From HKCCE3408 sp039183205 (GTDB lineage Bacteria; Pseudomonadota; Alphaproteobacteria; Rhodobacterales; Rhodobacteraceae): DNA of 64,000 nucleotides. The stretch covers positions 1 through 64,000 of the forward strand of contig JBCDBR010000005.1 in NCBI GenBank assembly GCA_039183205.1, written 5' to 3'. Shown piece after piece: positions 40,949-50,093 of this stretch. Position numbers and translations under genes: made by a program. Position 1 is the first letter of the stretch. Each line of letters begins with the position of its first letter. The notes beneath the pieces were generated by a model that had not been told where the DNA came from, did no database searches, and was given only the letters and a program-made list of their open reading frames with translations.

Positions 40949-42480
40949 GCCGAGACCCCGTCGACAACCTGGGCCGGATGCGCCTCAGCCCAATCCGCTA
41001 GGAAGGCCGCGCATGCCTCATCGCCTGCCAGTTCAAGCGCCCTCTTTGGCAAAGCGACACCTTCGTGCAAGGCAAGTTCGAGACAGGCCACGTAGTCTCG
41101 CCCCGCGCGGCTGGGATTGTTCTCGGAACCATGAATGATCGTCGGTAGAAGCGTGCCGCCGTATTCGTTGATATGGCTCAGATCAGGCTTCAAGCTCAGC
41201 ATATAGGCCAGCGCTTCTGGCAAGCCTTCCCAACCGGCAATCTGAACGGGCGTCAAACCCGCCGGGTCGGGCTTGTCGTACGGAACGCCAATATCCACCA
41301 ACCGCTTCACATGGGGCAGCTTTTTCGGCAGCCAGATCAACTCCCGAATGAGATCGGCAAAGGCCTCGGGGATCTCCGCCTCGTTGATGAAGCCACCTGC
41401 ATCTCGCCCTTCTGCGGCCGCAGCCAACATCTCCTCTATCGGGCTCAGCTCTGTCACAGCGCCTGCCGCTTCTAGTGCCGCCACGAGATCCGGATTGCCA
41501 AAGACCCGCGCATAACAATAGGCGCTCACGCCTCCTTGCACTTGGCTGAGATCAACCCCATCGCCGATCAAAAGGTCAATGATCTTCCGATCGGAGCCTC
41601 GGCGGGCAGCCTGAAACAACGCATGCGTGACCCAGGGCAATTCGCCCCCTACGGGCTCGGGATTGAAATCGTCCGCCCGCGCGCCATGCGCAAGGAGCAT
41701 CTCTATCGCGTCATGGTCATGAAAATCCATCGCCCGCAAAAGCGCGTTCGTGCCCTTGGGATCGGCTCCATGGTCCAACAGCATCTTTAGACCTTCGTGA
41801 TGGTCCAGCTCGGTTGCATGGTAGAGCGTTTCATTGTCATTGGGGTTTGCCCCATGCTCAAGCAGCCAGCGCGCCAATATCATATTGTCCGCGTGCCCCA
41901 ACGCGAAATACAAAGGCGGCAGCGCGTGGTCGCTGTCTGCCTCAACGGCCACGCCAAGGTTGACATTGGCGCCATGGGCGACCAGCAGATCAGCAATAGC
42001 CAGCATGTCCGCTGCGCGATCTGGGTAGTGATGGATCATCTTCGACCGGCAAAGCTGTATAAGCGGCGGACCGTAGCCAATACTGCGCGTGGCGGCCTCC
42101 GGATCAGCCTCTACGGCTGCACGCACGGCATCAAACTCGTAAAAACCGCACTGCAGCGCCAAATTGCCCGTCGTCAAATCGGGCGTATCCGTCAGCAGTT
42201 GATCCACCATCCAAAAGGTGCCGAAATGCATCGCCGTGCCGAGCCGCTGCTGTTGTTGCGCACGGTCGAGGCCCTGGGTCTCAATCGCAAGCTTCATCGC
42301 AGGCCACGATAGAAAACCGTTTTCCCGTGCAATGGTGTGAAGGTAGTCGGCGTGCTTTAGAGGTTGATCTTTCCGGCGTCTTGAGACGCCCTTTAGCCGC
42401 GCATGCGCGTGCAGCTCTCCTGCGTCATAGGCACGGCGAAGATCTTTCGCCTGCCGGCGGAACTTATCGAGGGGATCCAT
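40945..42480 (-). CDS. Ankyrin-repeat domain protein
   Basis: This 511-residue soluble protein has ankyrin repeats between about residues 165 and 430 (ADLLVAHGANVNLG, ARWLLEHGANPND, LKMLLDHGADPKG, IEMLLAHGARADD and others). An N-terminal helical region (PLDKFRRQAKDLRRAYDAGE...) resembles an unnamed domain seen before ankyrin repeats. There is no signal peptide. The ATG at 42480 is chosen because AGGAGA lies 7 bp upstream. Ankyrin repeats mediate protein-protein contacts; the partner is unknown. Confidence 0.88.
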   Translation of the reverse strand: MDPLDKFRRQAKDLRRAYDAGELHAHARLKGVSRRRKDQPLKHADYLHTIARENGFLSWPAMKLAIETQGLDRAQQQQRLGTAMHFGTFWMVDQLLTDTPDLTTGNLALQCGFYEFDAVRAAVEADPEAATRSIGYGPPLIQLCRSKMIHHYPDRAADMLAIADLLVAHGANVNLGVAVEADSDHALPPLYFALGHADNMILARWLLEHGANPNDNETLYHATELDHHEGLKMLLDHGADPKGTNALLRAMDFHDHDAIEMLLAHGARADDFNPEPVGGELPWVTHALFQAARRGSDRKIIDLLIGDGVDLSQVQGGVSAYCYARVFGNPDLVAALEAAGAVTELSPIEEMLAAAAEGRDAGGFINEAEIPEAFADLIRELIWLPKKLPHVKRLVDIGVPYDKPDPAGLTPVQIAGWEGLPEALAYMLSLKPDLSHINEYGGTLLPTIIHGSENNPSRAGRDYVACLELALHEGVALPKRALELAGDEACAAFLADWAEAHPAQVVDGVSA

Positions 42481-42652
42481 GGGTCTCTCCTGCATAGGGC
42501 CCAAGGATCCGCTAACATCGGGCGCAGAGAAAAACCGGAATATGTGGTTCTTCCGACATTATGGGGGGCCGCTATCGGCTTTCCGCGGATCGGGATGCCG
42601 CCCCTGACGGCACCCCAGGCTTACGGTCCAAAAAGAAAGCCGTCAATCCACG

Positions 42653-43225
42653 CTATGGAACGCGGTCGATATACGCCAAGATGCGAAACTCCACCTCTGG
42701 ACCGACTTGGTTGGCAAACCCGGATGCGCCAAAATCATGCCGGTTGACTGCGCCGACAAGTTGGATCGCCAAGTGATCGCGGTCGGAAGGTTCCGTTCCC
42801 TGCTGGCGGTAGAGCGTGGCTTGCATGACCATTGGTCTGGTCACGCCTCGAATCGTCACCGCTCCATCGACCTCCACGGCGTTTCCGTCGAACCGAAAGT
42901 TTTCGCTTTGAAAGGTGATCTGCGGAAAGCTCTCCGCGTCAAATACATGCGGACCCCGCAATGCTTGGGTGGCAAACAAAAACCCGGCCTGTGCTGCGCG
43001 GGCGTCAAGCGCCACGCGCACATCAGATCTGTTGATTGCGTCTAGATCCAAAACCACATTGGCCGCGTCGACCGGGATGCGGCCATTGATGAACTCTTCG
43101 CCAAACCTCCACGTGAAGACGACGTCGCTTCGGTTGGCGTCCAACGCATAGATTTGCGGGGCGGCAATCGCATTGCTGGCGAAGAAAACGAAGATTACAA
43201 CTGATATCGAACTGAGAATACGCAT
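42653..43225 (-). CDS. YceI family periplasmic protein
   Basis: This 190-residue protein has a Sec signal peptide (MRILSSISVVIFVFFASNAIAA) and the YceI lipocalin-like fold. Typical segments are YALDANRSDVVFTWRF near the start, FPQITFQSENFRF, VDGAVTIRGVTRPMVMQATLYR and the later DRDHLAIQLVGAVNRHDFGAS. YceI-like proteins bind amphiphilic or isoprenoid compounds such as polyprenyl quinones. The start at 43225 gives a clean signal peptide; a longer in-frame ATG is at 43276. It is divergent from dnaX. Confidence 0.88.
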   Translation of the reverse strand: MRILSSISVVIFVFFASNAIAAPQIYALDANRSDVVFTWRFGEEFINGRIPVDAANVVLDLDAINRSDVRVALDARAAQAGFLFATQALRGPHVFDAESFPQITFQSENFRFDGNAVEVDGAVTIRGVTRPMVMQATLYRQQGTEPSDRDHLAIQLVGAVNRHDFGASGFANQVGPEVEFRILAYIDRVP

Positions 43226-43356
43226 AGCGCCCAATCTAGCCGAAGCTGGGATCAGAACCAACGCACACCGCGTCATTTCGGCGTGAGCGGAGTTCTGGAC
43301 GTCTGCGATATCGCGGCCTAGTGTTGGGCCCTGCTGAATGCCTTACCCGAGAGCCG

Positions 43357-45084
43357 ATGTCTGACGCGTCACAACCCTATGAGGTTTTAGCCCGGAAATA
43401 CCGCCCGGCCGATTTCTCTGATCTGATCGGTCAAGAGGCCATGGTCCAGACGCTGAAAAACGCGTTTGTGTCGGACAGGATTGCCCAAGCCTTCATGTTG
43501 ACAGGTATCCGCGGGACAGGAAAAACCACGACGGCCCGGATTATCGCAAAGGGGCTCAATTGCATTGGTGTTGATGGCCAAGGTGGGCCAACGACCGAGC
43601 CTTGCGGCACCTGCCGAAATTGCACCGAGATCGCGAAGGGAACACATCCGGACGTCCTGGAAATGGATGGCGCAAGCCAAACGGGCGTCAATGATGTGCG
43701 CGACAACATCATCGCGTCGGTCAGCTACGCACCGGCCTATGCGCGATATAAGATTTTTATCATCGATGAAGTTCACATGTTGTCCGTTAATGCGTTTAAC
43801 GCATTGCTGAAGACCCTTGAGGAGCCTCCGCCACATGTGAAGTTCATCTTCGCGACGACCGAGATCCGCAAAGTGCCGGTCACTGTGCTGAGCCGGTGCC
43901 AGCGCTATGATCTGCGGCGCATCGAGCCTGAAGTGATGATTGCGCATTTGGCAAAGATTGCAAAACACGAGGCAGCCCAGATCGGCGACGATGCCTTGGC
44001 GCTGATCACGCGCGCCGCCGAAGGCTCGGTTCGTGATGCGGTTAGTCTTTTGGATCAGGCAATTTCCCATGGCGACGGCAAAACCACTGCCGAAGACGTG
44101 CGCGCTATGATCGGTCTTGCCGATCGCGGCAGGGTGATGGATCTGTTTGAAAAGATTATGGGCGGCGATGCGGCCGGCGCCCTTGATGAGCTTGGGCACC
44201 AATATGCCGATGGCGCCGATCCGCTAGCGATACTGACCGATTTGGCGGAGATCACTCATTGGCTTTCGGTCATTACGATAGCGCCCGAGGCTGCTGAGGA
44301 CCCGACCGTCGCCCCGGCAGATCGGGCGCGCGGCCAAGGCTTGGCAGAGCGTCTGCCCATGCGGGTGCTGACCCGCGCCTGGCAGATGCTTTTGAAGGCG
44401 ATTGAAGAGGTCAATCTGGCGCCCAATGCGATGATGGCGGCAGAGATGGCGGTGATCCGTTTGACCCATGTCGCGGACCTGCCGACACCGGGCGACCTGA
44501 TCAAACAGTTGCGCAACGCGCAGGGCGCAACGCCGCCTGTTCCTGATCCGGCACCCCGCGCGCCCGAGCCGCAGCCGACCGCGCCCGCGCCGTCGCCGCG
44601 TGGCACACACGGCCAAACCGCGCTGGCGCTCGCGCCGCAATCGGCGCTGGCGCATTATCCCAGTTTCGATCACGTCTTGCGGCTGATCGAAGCCAACCGC
44701 AGCATCCGATTGCTGGTCGAGATCCGCGCGGGGCTGCGCCTAATCGGTTACCAACCAGGGCGGATCACGTTCTCTTTGGCGCCCGATGCGCCCGGGGATT
44801 TGGCCCAGCGGCTCCAACAGAGCTTGACGGGATGGACGGGGGTACGTTGGGTGGTCACCGTCGAACGCGACGGTGGTGCGCCAACCATCGACGAACAGGA
44901 CGCGGCTGAACAATCCGAGTTGCGCACGCGCGCCGAGGCGCATCCCTTGATGAAGTCGCTGCGCAGCGCCTTTCCTTCCGCCGAAATCACGGAAATCCGT
45001 AGCCACGCCCATATCGAAGACGCCGCCGCCGTGGACGCTCTGCCGGAAGTGGATGACGAATGGGACCCGTTTGAGGATGATTGA
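43357..45084 (+). CDS. dnaX: DNA polymerase III subunits gamma and tau
   Basis: This 575-residue AAA+ clamp-loader subunit has Walker A GIRGTGKTT, a zinc site in the region CIGVDGQGG...CGTCRNC, Walker B FIIDEVHMLS, and sensor 1 ATTEIRKVPVTVLSRCQRYDLRR. A Pro-rich linker (about 385-420) leads to the C-terminal tau domain that binds the polymerase. It loads the sliding clamp and organises the replisome. The ATG at 43357 follows homologues; GTG at 43321 is a less likely alternative. It heads dnaX-ybaB-recR. Confidence 0.95.
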   Translation: MSDASQPYEVLARKYRPADFSDLIGQEAMVQTLKNAFVSDRIAQAFMLTGIRGTGKTTTARIIAKGLNCIGVDGQGGPTTEPCGTCRNCTEIAKGTHPDVLEMDGASQTGVNDVRDNIIASVSYAPAYARYKIFIIDEVHMLSVNAFNALLKTLEEPPPHVKFIFATTEIRKVPVTVLSRCQRYDLRRIEPEVMIAHLAKIAKHEAAQIGDDALALITRAAEGSVRDAVSLLDQAISHGDGKTTAEDVRAMIGLADRGRVMDLFEKIMGGDAAGALDELGHQYADGADPLAILTDLAEITHWLSVITIAPEAAEDPTVAPADRARGQGLAERLPMRVLTRAWQMLLKAIEEVNLAPNAMMAAEMAVIRLTHVADLPTPGDLIKQLRNAQGATPPVPDPAPRAPEPQPTAPAPSPRGTHGQTALALAPQSALAHYPSFDHVLRLIEANRSIRLLVEIRAGLRLIGYQPGRITFSLAPDAPGDLAQRLQQSLTGWTGVRWVVTVERDGGAPTIDEQDAAEQSELRTRAEAHPLMKSLRSAFPSAEITEIRSHAHIEDAAAVDALPEVDDEWDPFEDD

Positions 45085-45096
45085 AAGGAAAGATCG

Positions 45097-45441
45097 ATGC
45101 TGAAAGGACTTGGCGGTTTAGGAGACATGGGCAAGCTGATGCAGCAAGCCCAGGAAATGCAGGCAAAGATGGCCGAAATGCAGGACGCGCTGTCTTCCCT
45201 TACCGTGACCGGAGAAAGCGGCGCGGGGTTGGTCAAAGCCACTGCGACCGCGAAGGGCGAATTGACCGCGCTTGATATCGATCCTTCGATTTTCGATCCA
45301 AATGAAAAGGAGGTCGTCGAAGATCTCATCCTGGCGGCCATCAAAGATGCCCAAGCCCGCGCCGAAACCAAAAGCCAAGAGGAAATGGCAAAACTAACCG
45401 AAGGCATGGGGTTGCCGGCGGGCATGAAGCTCCCGTTCTGA
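45097..45441 (+). CDS. ybaB: Nucleoid-associated protein YbaB/EbfC
   Basis: This 114-residue protein begins MLKGLGGLGDMGKLMQQAQEMQAKMAEMQDAL, the Met/Gln-rich helix of EbfC/YbaB. It continues with TVTGESGAGLVKATATAKGELTALDIDPSIF. The dimer binds DNA and bridges the nucleoid. It sits between dnaX and recR, the usual arrangement, 12 bp after dnaX with AAAGGAAAG as ribosome binding site. Confidence 0.95.
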   Translation: MLKGLGGLGDMGKLMQQAQEMQAKMAEMQDALSSLTVTGESGAGLVKATATAKGELTALDIDPSIFDPNEKEVVEDLILAAIKDAQARAETKSQEEMAKLTEGMGLPAGMKLPF

Positions 45442-45444
45442 GCC

Positions 45445-46041
45445 TTGGCAAAACCGGGCGATATCGACACGCTGATCGAAATGCTTGCGCGACTGCCGGG
45501 GCTTGGTCCGCGCTCGGCCAGGCGGGCCGTTTTGCACCTTATTGGCAAGCGCGGCCAATTGATGGCGCCCATGGCTAAAGCGATGGCCGATGTCGCCGAG
45601 ACGGTGCAGGAATGCGTGGTCTGCGGAAATCTCAGTGAGGCCGAGGTTTGTGCGATCTGCGCCGATGAGGCGCGGAAGACAGGTGCCATCTGCGTGGTCG
45701 AAGAGGTTTCCGATCTTTGGGCCATGGAACGCACTGGTGCGTTTAAGGGGCGCTATCATGTGCTTGGCGGGACGTTGTCCGCGTTAGATGCTGTGGGACC
45801 TGATGAACTGGGCATTCCGCGCTTGGTCACTCGCGTTGCGGACGAGGGTGCCACGGAGGTTATCTTGGCGCTGAACGCGACGATCGATGGTCAAACAACA
45901 GCGCATTATATTGCAGAAGCTTTAGAAGGCAGCGGTGTCGCGGTGACCTCCCTGGCCCAGGGAGTTCCGATCGGCGGTGAATTGGACTACCTTGATGACG
46001 GCACGATCAGCGCCGCCCTTCGCGCACGGAAAAGCTTCTGA
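45445..46041 (+). CDS. recR: Recombination mediator RecR
   Basis: This 198-residue protein has the N-terminal helix-hairpin-helix LPGLGPRSARRAVLHLIGKR, the four-cysteine zinc finger CVVCGNLSEAEVCAICAD and a TOPRIM domain (ICVVEEVSDLWAMERTGAFKGRYHVLGGTLSALDAVGP). It works with RecF/RecO to load RecA at gaps. The start is TTG at 45445, three bases after the ybaB stop; alignment with the family (AKPGDIDTLIEMLARLPG) supports it. Confidence 0.95.
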   Translation: MAKPGDIDTLIEMLARLPGLGPRSARRAVLHLIGKRGQLMAPMAKAMADVAETVQECVVCGNLSEAEVCAICADEARKTGAICVVEEVSDLWAMERTGAFKGRYHVLGGTLSALDAVGPDELGIPRLVTRVADEGATEVILALNATIDGQTTAHYIAEALEGSGVAVTSLAQGVPIGGELDYLDDGTISAALRARKSF

Positions 46042-46062
46042 CCAAACCACCCCGAAACGCCA

Positions 46063-46695
46063 TCAACGTATCGGCGAGAAAAGCGCATCGCCCTGGGAAC
46101 AACCCCGTCGCACGTCCGGCGCGCAGTCCCGCGGCGTGAGATCGCGCGCCAAGCAAATCCGGACTTCCGCAATCCGGTTGCTCCGGCATGTAACCGTGAG
46201 ACCGTCGGCGCTAAGAGCGGCATTGGCCTCCAGAAACGCCTCTTCGATAACAGCGGCCGACAGGCGGACGTCCCGGTCCAGCTGCCGCAAGATCGTGGGC
46301 CTATTAACCTGCCGATAGGCTTGCCGCGCAAGGGCGTAGTAATCCGCGGCTGTGAGCCCGGTACACGTCCCATGTTTATTCCATTGGTGCCAGGCAAGAC
46401 CCGATGAGCCATAAATGTCGGCTTCTGCGGCTGTCATGGATCGCGAGGGGGCCCGTTCAATGCTGGGGCAATAGCTGGGCCATCCGGCCTCGTATTGCGG
46501 CCAAAGGCCATGCAACGTAAATCCAAAGCCTTGACCGCTGGCGCATTGATCCGATCCACGCGCATCCCCTTCGATGGCACACCATGTCGGTGTCCAGCTG
46601 AGCGCAAGGACGTAATAGTCAAATTCACCGGCCCGTTCTCCTTCGGCCCGCGCCATCCCAGCAAGGACGATCAGAACCAAGCTGACTGCTCGCAT
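46063..46695 (-). CDS. Ribonuclease T2 family protein, secreted
   Basis: This 210-residue protein has an N-terminal signal peptide ending ARA. The two T2 active-site blocks are FTLHGLWPQYEAGWPSYC (His62) and WHQWNKHGTC (His103-Gln104...His108). T2 enzymes cleave single-stranded RNA via a 2',3'-cyclic phosphate in the periplasm. Where many family members carry HEWxKHG, this one has Gln in place of the acidic Glu. The ATG at 46695 has GGAGG about 9 bp upstream. It is convergent with recR and divergent from trcR. Confidence 0.9.
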   Translation of the reverse strand: MRAVSLVLIVLAGMARAEGERAGEFDYYVLALSWTPTWCAIEGDARGSDQCASGQGFGFTLHGLWPQYEAGWPSYCPSIERAPSRSMTAAEADIYGSSGLAWHQWNKHGTCTGLTAADYYALARQAYRQVNRPTILRQLDRDVRLSAAVIEEAFLEANAALSADGLTVTCRSNRIAEVRICLARDLTPRDCAPDVRRGCSQGDALFSPIR

Positions 46696-46821
46696 TTTTG
46701 CTTTCCTCCGCGCCCGTTGCAGCCTATAACCCGGCGCAATTCCCCACATCGTCAGGGACAGGCGGCGCCCGCCACCGGATTTCCGGACCCAGACATCGCG
46801 TATCCGATCGGAGCCGACAAG

Positions 46822-47589
46822 ATGAACAAACCAATTATGGCCAAAGCGACCGCCGTTTGGCTGGTCGACAACACGACGCTGAGCTTCAAACAGATCGGAG
46901 ATTTCTGTGGATTGCATGAATTGGAGGTTCAGGGCATCGCAGATGGGGACGTGGCGACGGGCGTGAAGGGATTTGATCCGATTGCGAATAACCAATTGGA
47001 TCAAGACGAAATAACTCGGGGTGAGAGCGACCCGACCTATAGCCTGAAGTTGAAATTCAACCCGGCGGCACAAGGCGAGGAAAAGCGTCGTGGCCCGCGC
47101 TATACCCCATTGTCAAAACGGCAGGATCGGCCCGCGGCCATCCTATGGCTCGTGAAGTTTCATCCAGAACTTTCTGACGGACAGATCTCAAAGCTCGTGG
47201 GCACCACAAAACCGACGATCCAATCGATCCGAGAACGGACCCATTGGAATATCTCCAACATCCAGCCCGTCGATCCCGTGGCCTTGGGTCTGACCAAGCA
47301 ATCCGAACTGGATGCTGCGGTTCAAAAGGCCAATGCCAAGAAGGCGCGCGAAGGCGAGGTGATGAGCGATGAGGAACGGCGCAAGCTTGTCTCTACAGAG
47401 CAAAGCTTGGCCGCTGACCCAGAACCCCGCATCCCGACCAATGTATCGGGGCTTGAGACCTTTACCTTAGCCGGAGACGACGAGGATTCGGACAGGCAGG
47501 ACGCCGATCAATTCGTGGATGCCGACAGCCTCTTTAACCTACCGGGGAGCGATAGCGACGACGATAGCGAGGACAGCGTCCAGCGCTAG
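46822..47589 (+). CDS. trcR: DUF1013 protein, TrcR-like RNA-polymerase-associated regulator
   Basis: This 255-residue protein begins MNKPIMAKATAVWLVDNTTLSFKQIGDFCGLHELEVQGIADG, an HTH-like domain conserved in alphaproteobacteria as DUF1013. It also has AAILWLVKFHPELSDGQISKLVGTTKPTIQSIRERTHWN, a second HTH-like block, and an acidic C-terminal tail. The Caulobacter relative TrcR associates with RNA polymerase, and I infer a similar role here. The ATG at 46822 has GGAG upstream; earlier in-frame starts lie within RNase T2 on the other strand. Confidence 0.85.
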   Translation: MNKPIMAKATAVWLVDNTTLSFKQIGDFCGLHELEVQGIADGDVATGVKGFDPIANNQLDQDEITRGESDPTYSLKLKFNPAAQGEEKRRGPRYTPLSKRQDRPAAILWLVKFHPELSDGQISKLVGTTKPTIQSIRERTHWNISNIQPVDPVALGLTKQSELDAAVQKANAKKAREGEVMSDEERRKLVSTEQSLAADPEPRIPTNVSGLETFTLAGDDEDSDRQDADQFVDADSLFNLPGSDSDDDSEDSVQR

Positions 47590-47646
47590 CCGTTTCGCGT
47601 CGATCCATCTGGCGCGGGTTCAAATGAGCCTGGAGCGGCTTGGTAT

Positions 47647-48456
47647 CTAATGCGCGGCCGTCGATACCGCGTCGAGGAGCGTTCGCCCGCCATCGATGGT
47701 CAGGATTTCACCTGTTACAAACCCGGCGCCTTCCGAGACAAGGTATTGCACGGCACCGGCAACCTCTTTGGCTGACGCGATGCGGCCGAGGGGCGTGCAA
47801 TGTTTGATTTCCTCGCGCAGGCCATCGGTTTCGGTGAGCGAATCTTTAAGCGATGCCGACATCAGCGAGCCAAAGGCGACAGCGTTCACCCGTATGCGAT
47901 GCCGGGCCAATGCGACCGCCAGACTGCGCGTCGCCTGATCAAGTGCCGCGGCCGAGATTGAATAGGCCAAGAGGTCGGGATGGGTACGGCGCGACGCGAT
48001 CGAAGAAATATTCACAATCGCGCCCGCCGAAGCGCCATCGCGCGCATCTTCTTCGGCCTGAGCAATCATTCTGTTGGCGACGGCTTGGCTTAGCCGCAAC
48101 GCGGCAAACATGTTTTGGTCCAGCATCTTTTCGACCGACATGTCGGACGGGTCCAACGGATCCGTCGTGGTGATCTGGCGGCTGGCATTGACCAAGATGT
48201 CGACGCGGTCGAACGCGTCGATCGTGGCCGACAGCAAATTGGCAACGGTAAGCTTTTCTCGCAAATCTCCGGCAAAATAATGCCTTTGGTCGGAGCTATC
48301 TCCGTTGCCACCGCATTCATCGACCAAACGAGCTTCATCACGGTCGGCAAACATGACATTAGCACCTGCCTCGACGAAGTGGCGTGCAACGGCGAGCCCC
48401 ACGCCATTGGCAGCGCCGGTCACAATCGCCGTCTTTCCTTGGATCGACAGTCCCAT
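47647..48456 (-). CDS. SDR family protein lacking the catalytic lysine
   Basis: This 269-residue short-chain dehydrogenase-like protein has the cofactor loop TGAANGVG at residues 13-20 and DxD-type acidic residues after beta-2. The NNAG motif is degraded to NASR at 90-93, the serine is present at 151-152 (NISSIAS) and the tyrosine at 165. The YxxxK motif reads Y165-S-I-S-A169, so the Lys is lost. Either it is a non-enzymatic SDR or its mechanism differs. It is downstream of rsmC by 17 bp. Its function is unknown. Confidence 0.85.
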   Translation of the reverse strand: MGLSIQGKTAIVTGAANGVGLAVARHFVEAGANVMFADRDEARLVDECGGNGDSSDQRHYFAGDLREKLTVANLLSATIDAFDRVDILVNASRQITTTDPLDPSDMSVEKMLDQNMFAALRLSQAVANRMIAQAEEDARDGASAGAIVNISSIASRRTHPDLLAYSISAAALDQATRSLAVALARHRIRVNAVAFGSLMSASLKDSLTETDGLREEIKHCTPLGRIASAKEVAGAVQYLVSEGAGFVTGEILTIDGGRTLLDAVSTAAH

Positions 48457-48473
48457 TTCGATGTATCCCCAAC

Positions 48474-49475
48474 TTAGCCGCGAACCCGTTTCGGTTTGGC
48501 GGCTTCATACAATTTATAGCCCTGCATCTCGGCCAACATGCGCCCTGTCCCAAAGGCCTGTTTCAACGCGGCCTCATACGGCAGATGGCGGTTGGCCACC
48601 ATATAGAACCGCCCCGACGGCCTAAGCGACCTCGCGGCAGCGGCTATGAATGCGCGCCCCAATTCCGGCTCCGCCTCACGGCCATGGTGAAACGGCGGAT
48701 TGCAAATGATGGCATCATATGGATCGTCAGGCCGATGATCCGTGACGTCCCCCCATATGTGGCGCGCGCGTGGATCGGCCACGTTCAGCTGTGCGCAATC
48801 ATGGGCACTTTTGTCAGCCTCGATAAGCGTGATCTCTGAGATGTCCGGTCTTTCGAGCAAAAGCTCTCCGGCCAGATAGCCCCAGCCAGACCCGAAATCT
48901 GCCACCGCACCGGCAAGCGGCGGAACCAGCGCGATCAACAGCTCCGATCCCGGATCAGGCCCCTCGCTTGAAAATACGCCGGGCAAAGTCACATAGCCGT
49001 TCTCAAGCTTCTGCGGGCTGCGCGCCCAATCGGCGAACCTCGCAGCTGCGTCCTGGGTTTTGGTCAGCCAAAACAGCTTTCCATGCGATTTCGATACCAC
49101 GCCGCCCAACTGGCATCGGGCCTTTATTACGCTCAATGCGCTCTCGATACCCTCCGTCTTTTGACCATCCACGATCAAAAAGCCGCCGGGCTTTAGTGAA
49201 CCGTAGGCCTCCGCAACCATCGCAAGCGTGCGTGCCTTGGATTTCACGATCCGCACCAACGCCTGATCGTATCCCTTTTTTTCAGCTCTCGTTGCGGCAT
49301 TAAAACCGCGCGCCGCCAAAGCCGCAAAGTCCGGATAATACTCCGTCACCACGTCGATCGAGGCGCCGAGATCGTCATAGGTCTCCGACGCGCGGGCGCC
49401 ATGCACCAATACACGGCCAATGGTGGGGGCGAACGCGCCGGTACTCTGCGCGTGTTGCCATCTATTAAAGGTCAT
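48474..49475 (-). CDS. rsmC: Class I SAM methyltransferase, RsmC-like 16S rRNA (guanine-N2) methyltransferase
   Basis: This 333-residue protein has a degenerate N-terminal methyltransferase-like half and a functional C-terminal half. The latter has the SAM loop VADFGSGWGYLAGELL and the catalytic NPPF motif IICNPPFHHGREAE, as in RsmC/RlmG enzymes that methylate rRNA guanines at N2. The conserved NRHLPYEAAL is present at the end. It lies between clpS and the SDR gene, 15 bp from clpS, on the same strand. Confidence 0.87.
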   Translation of the reverse strand: MTFNRWQHAQSTGAFAPTIGRVLVHGARASETYDDLGASIDVVTEYYPDFAALAARGFNAATRAEKKGYDQALVRIVKSKARTLAMVAEAYGSLKPGGFLIVDGQKTEGIESALSVIKARCQLGGVVSKSHGKLFWLTKTQDAAARFADWARSPQKLENGYVTLPGVFSSEGPDPGSELLIALVPPLAGAVADFGSGWGYLAGELLLERPDISEITLIEADKSAHDCAQLNVADPRARHIWGDVTDHRPDDPYDAIICNPPFHHGREAEPELGRAFIAAAARSLRPSGRFYMVANRHLPYEAALKQAFGTGRMLAEMQGYKLYEAAKPKRVRG

Positions 49476-49490
49476 ATCGTGGGCGAGGCG

Positions 49491-49817
49491 CTAGTCCTCT
49501 TTCTCCATCGTGCATTGCAGCGGATGCTGGTTGCGACGTGCAAAATCCATCACTTGTGCCACTTTGGTTTCCGCGATTTCGTAGGAAAACACACCCACAA
49601 CGGCCACGCCTTTTTTGTGGACTGTCAGCATGATTTCCACAGCCTGCGAATGACCGATGCCAAAAAACCGCTCCAACACATGAACGACAAACTCCATGGG
49701 CGTGTAGTCGTCGTTGAGCAGCAGCACCTTATAAAGCGGCGGCCGCTGCGTTTTGGGTTTGGTCTTTGTAATGACGGCCGTATCGTCTCCCGGGTCGGGC
49801 GGCGTCTCGGCCATCAT
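49491..49817 (-). CDS. clpS: ATP-dependent Clp protease adaptor ClpS
   Basis: This is about 108 residues, with the ClpS core PPLYKVLLLNDDYTPMEFVVHVLERFFG...AVEIMLTVHKKGVAVVGVFSYEIAETKVAQV. This pocket recognises N-degron proteins and delivers them to ClpAP. The start is uncertain: the ATG at 49817 (or 49814) matches the usual length, but in-frame ATGs at 49835, 49850 and 49865 would add up to 16 residues. None has a clear ribosome binding site. Confidence 0.93.
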   Translation of the reverse strand: MMAETPPDPGDDTAVITKTKPKTQRPPLYKVLLLNDDYTPMEFVVHVLERFFGIGHSQAVEIMLTVHKKGVAVVGVFSYEIAETKVAQVMDFARRNQHPLQCTMEKED

Positions 49818-50093
49818 CACGACAGGTTCGAGCATTCTCGGATCGTCCATCCAAACGGGTCGCATTCAGGCGGCAATATATATAGCGGAGCGCCGTGCAG
49901 AAAAGGGGGGCTACACATTTGCTGGCCCAGTAGTGCCGAGGACTACAAAGATTTGGTTTACAACATGTGTCAAGTTTGTAGCGACGATGCACGCAATGAT
50001 AAATGACGGATCGGCATGCTTGAGGTTGTCATTCCGTCCACCCTCGAAAAGTTCAGTTGCACACGCGGCGCACTGCCGTAGACGTTTCGGCTT

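Noticed and set aside
47608..47632. GGTTCAAAT resembling a tRNA T-loop
   Set aside because: There is no matching acceptor stem, anticodon arm or D-arm around it.
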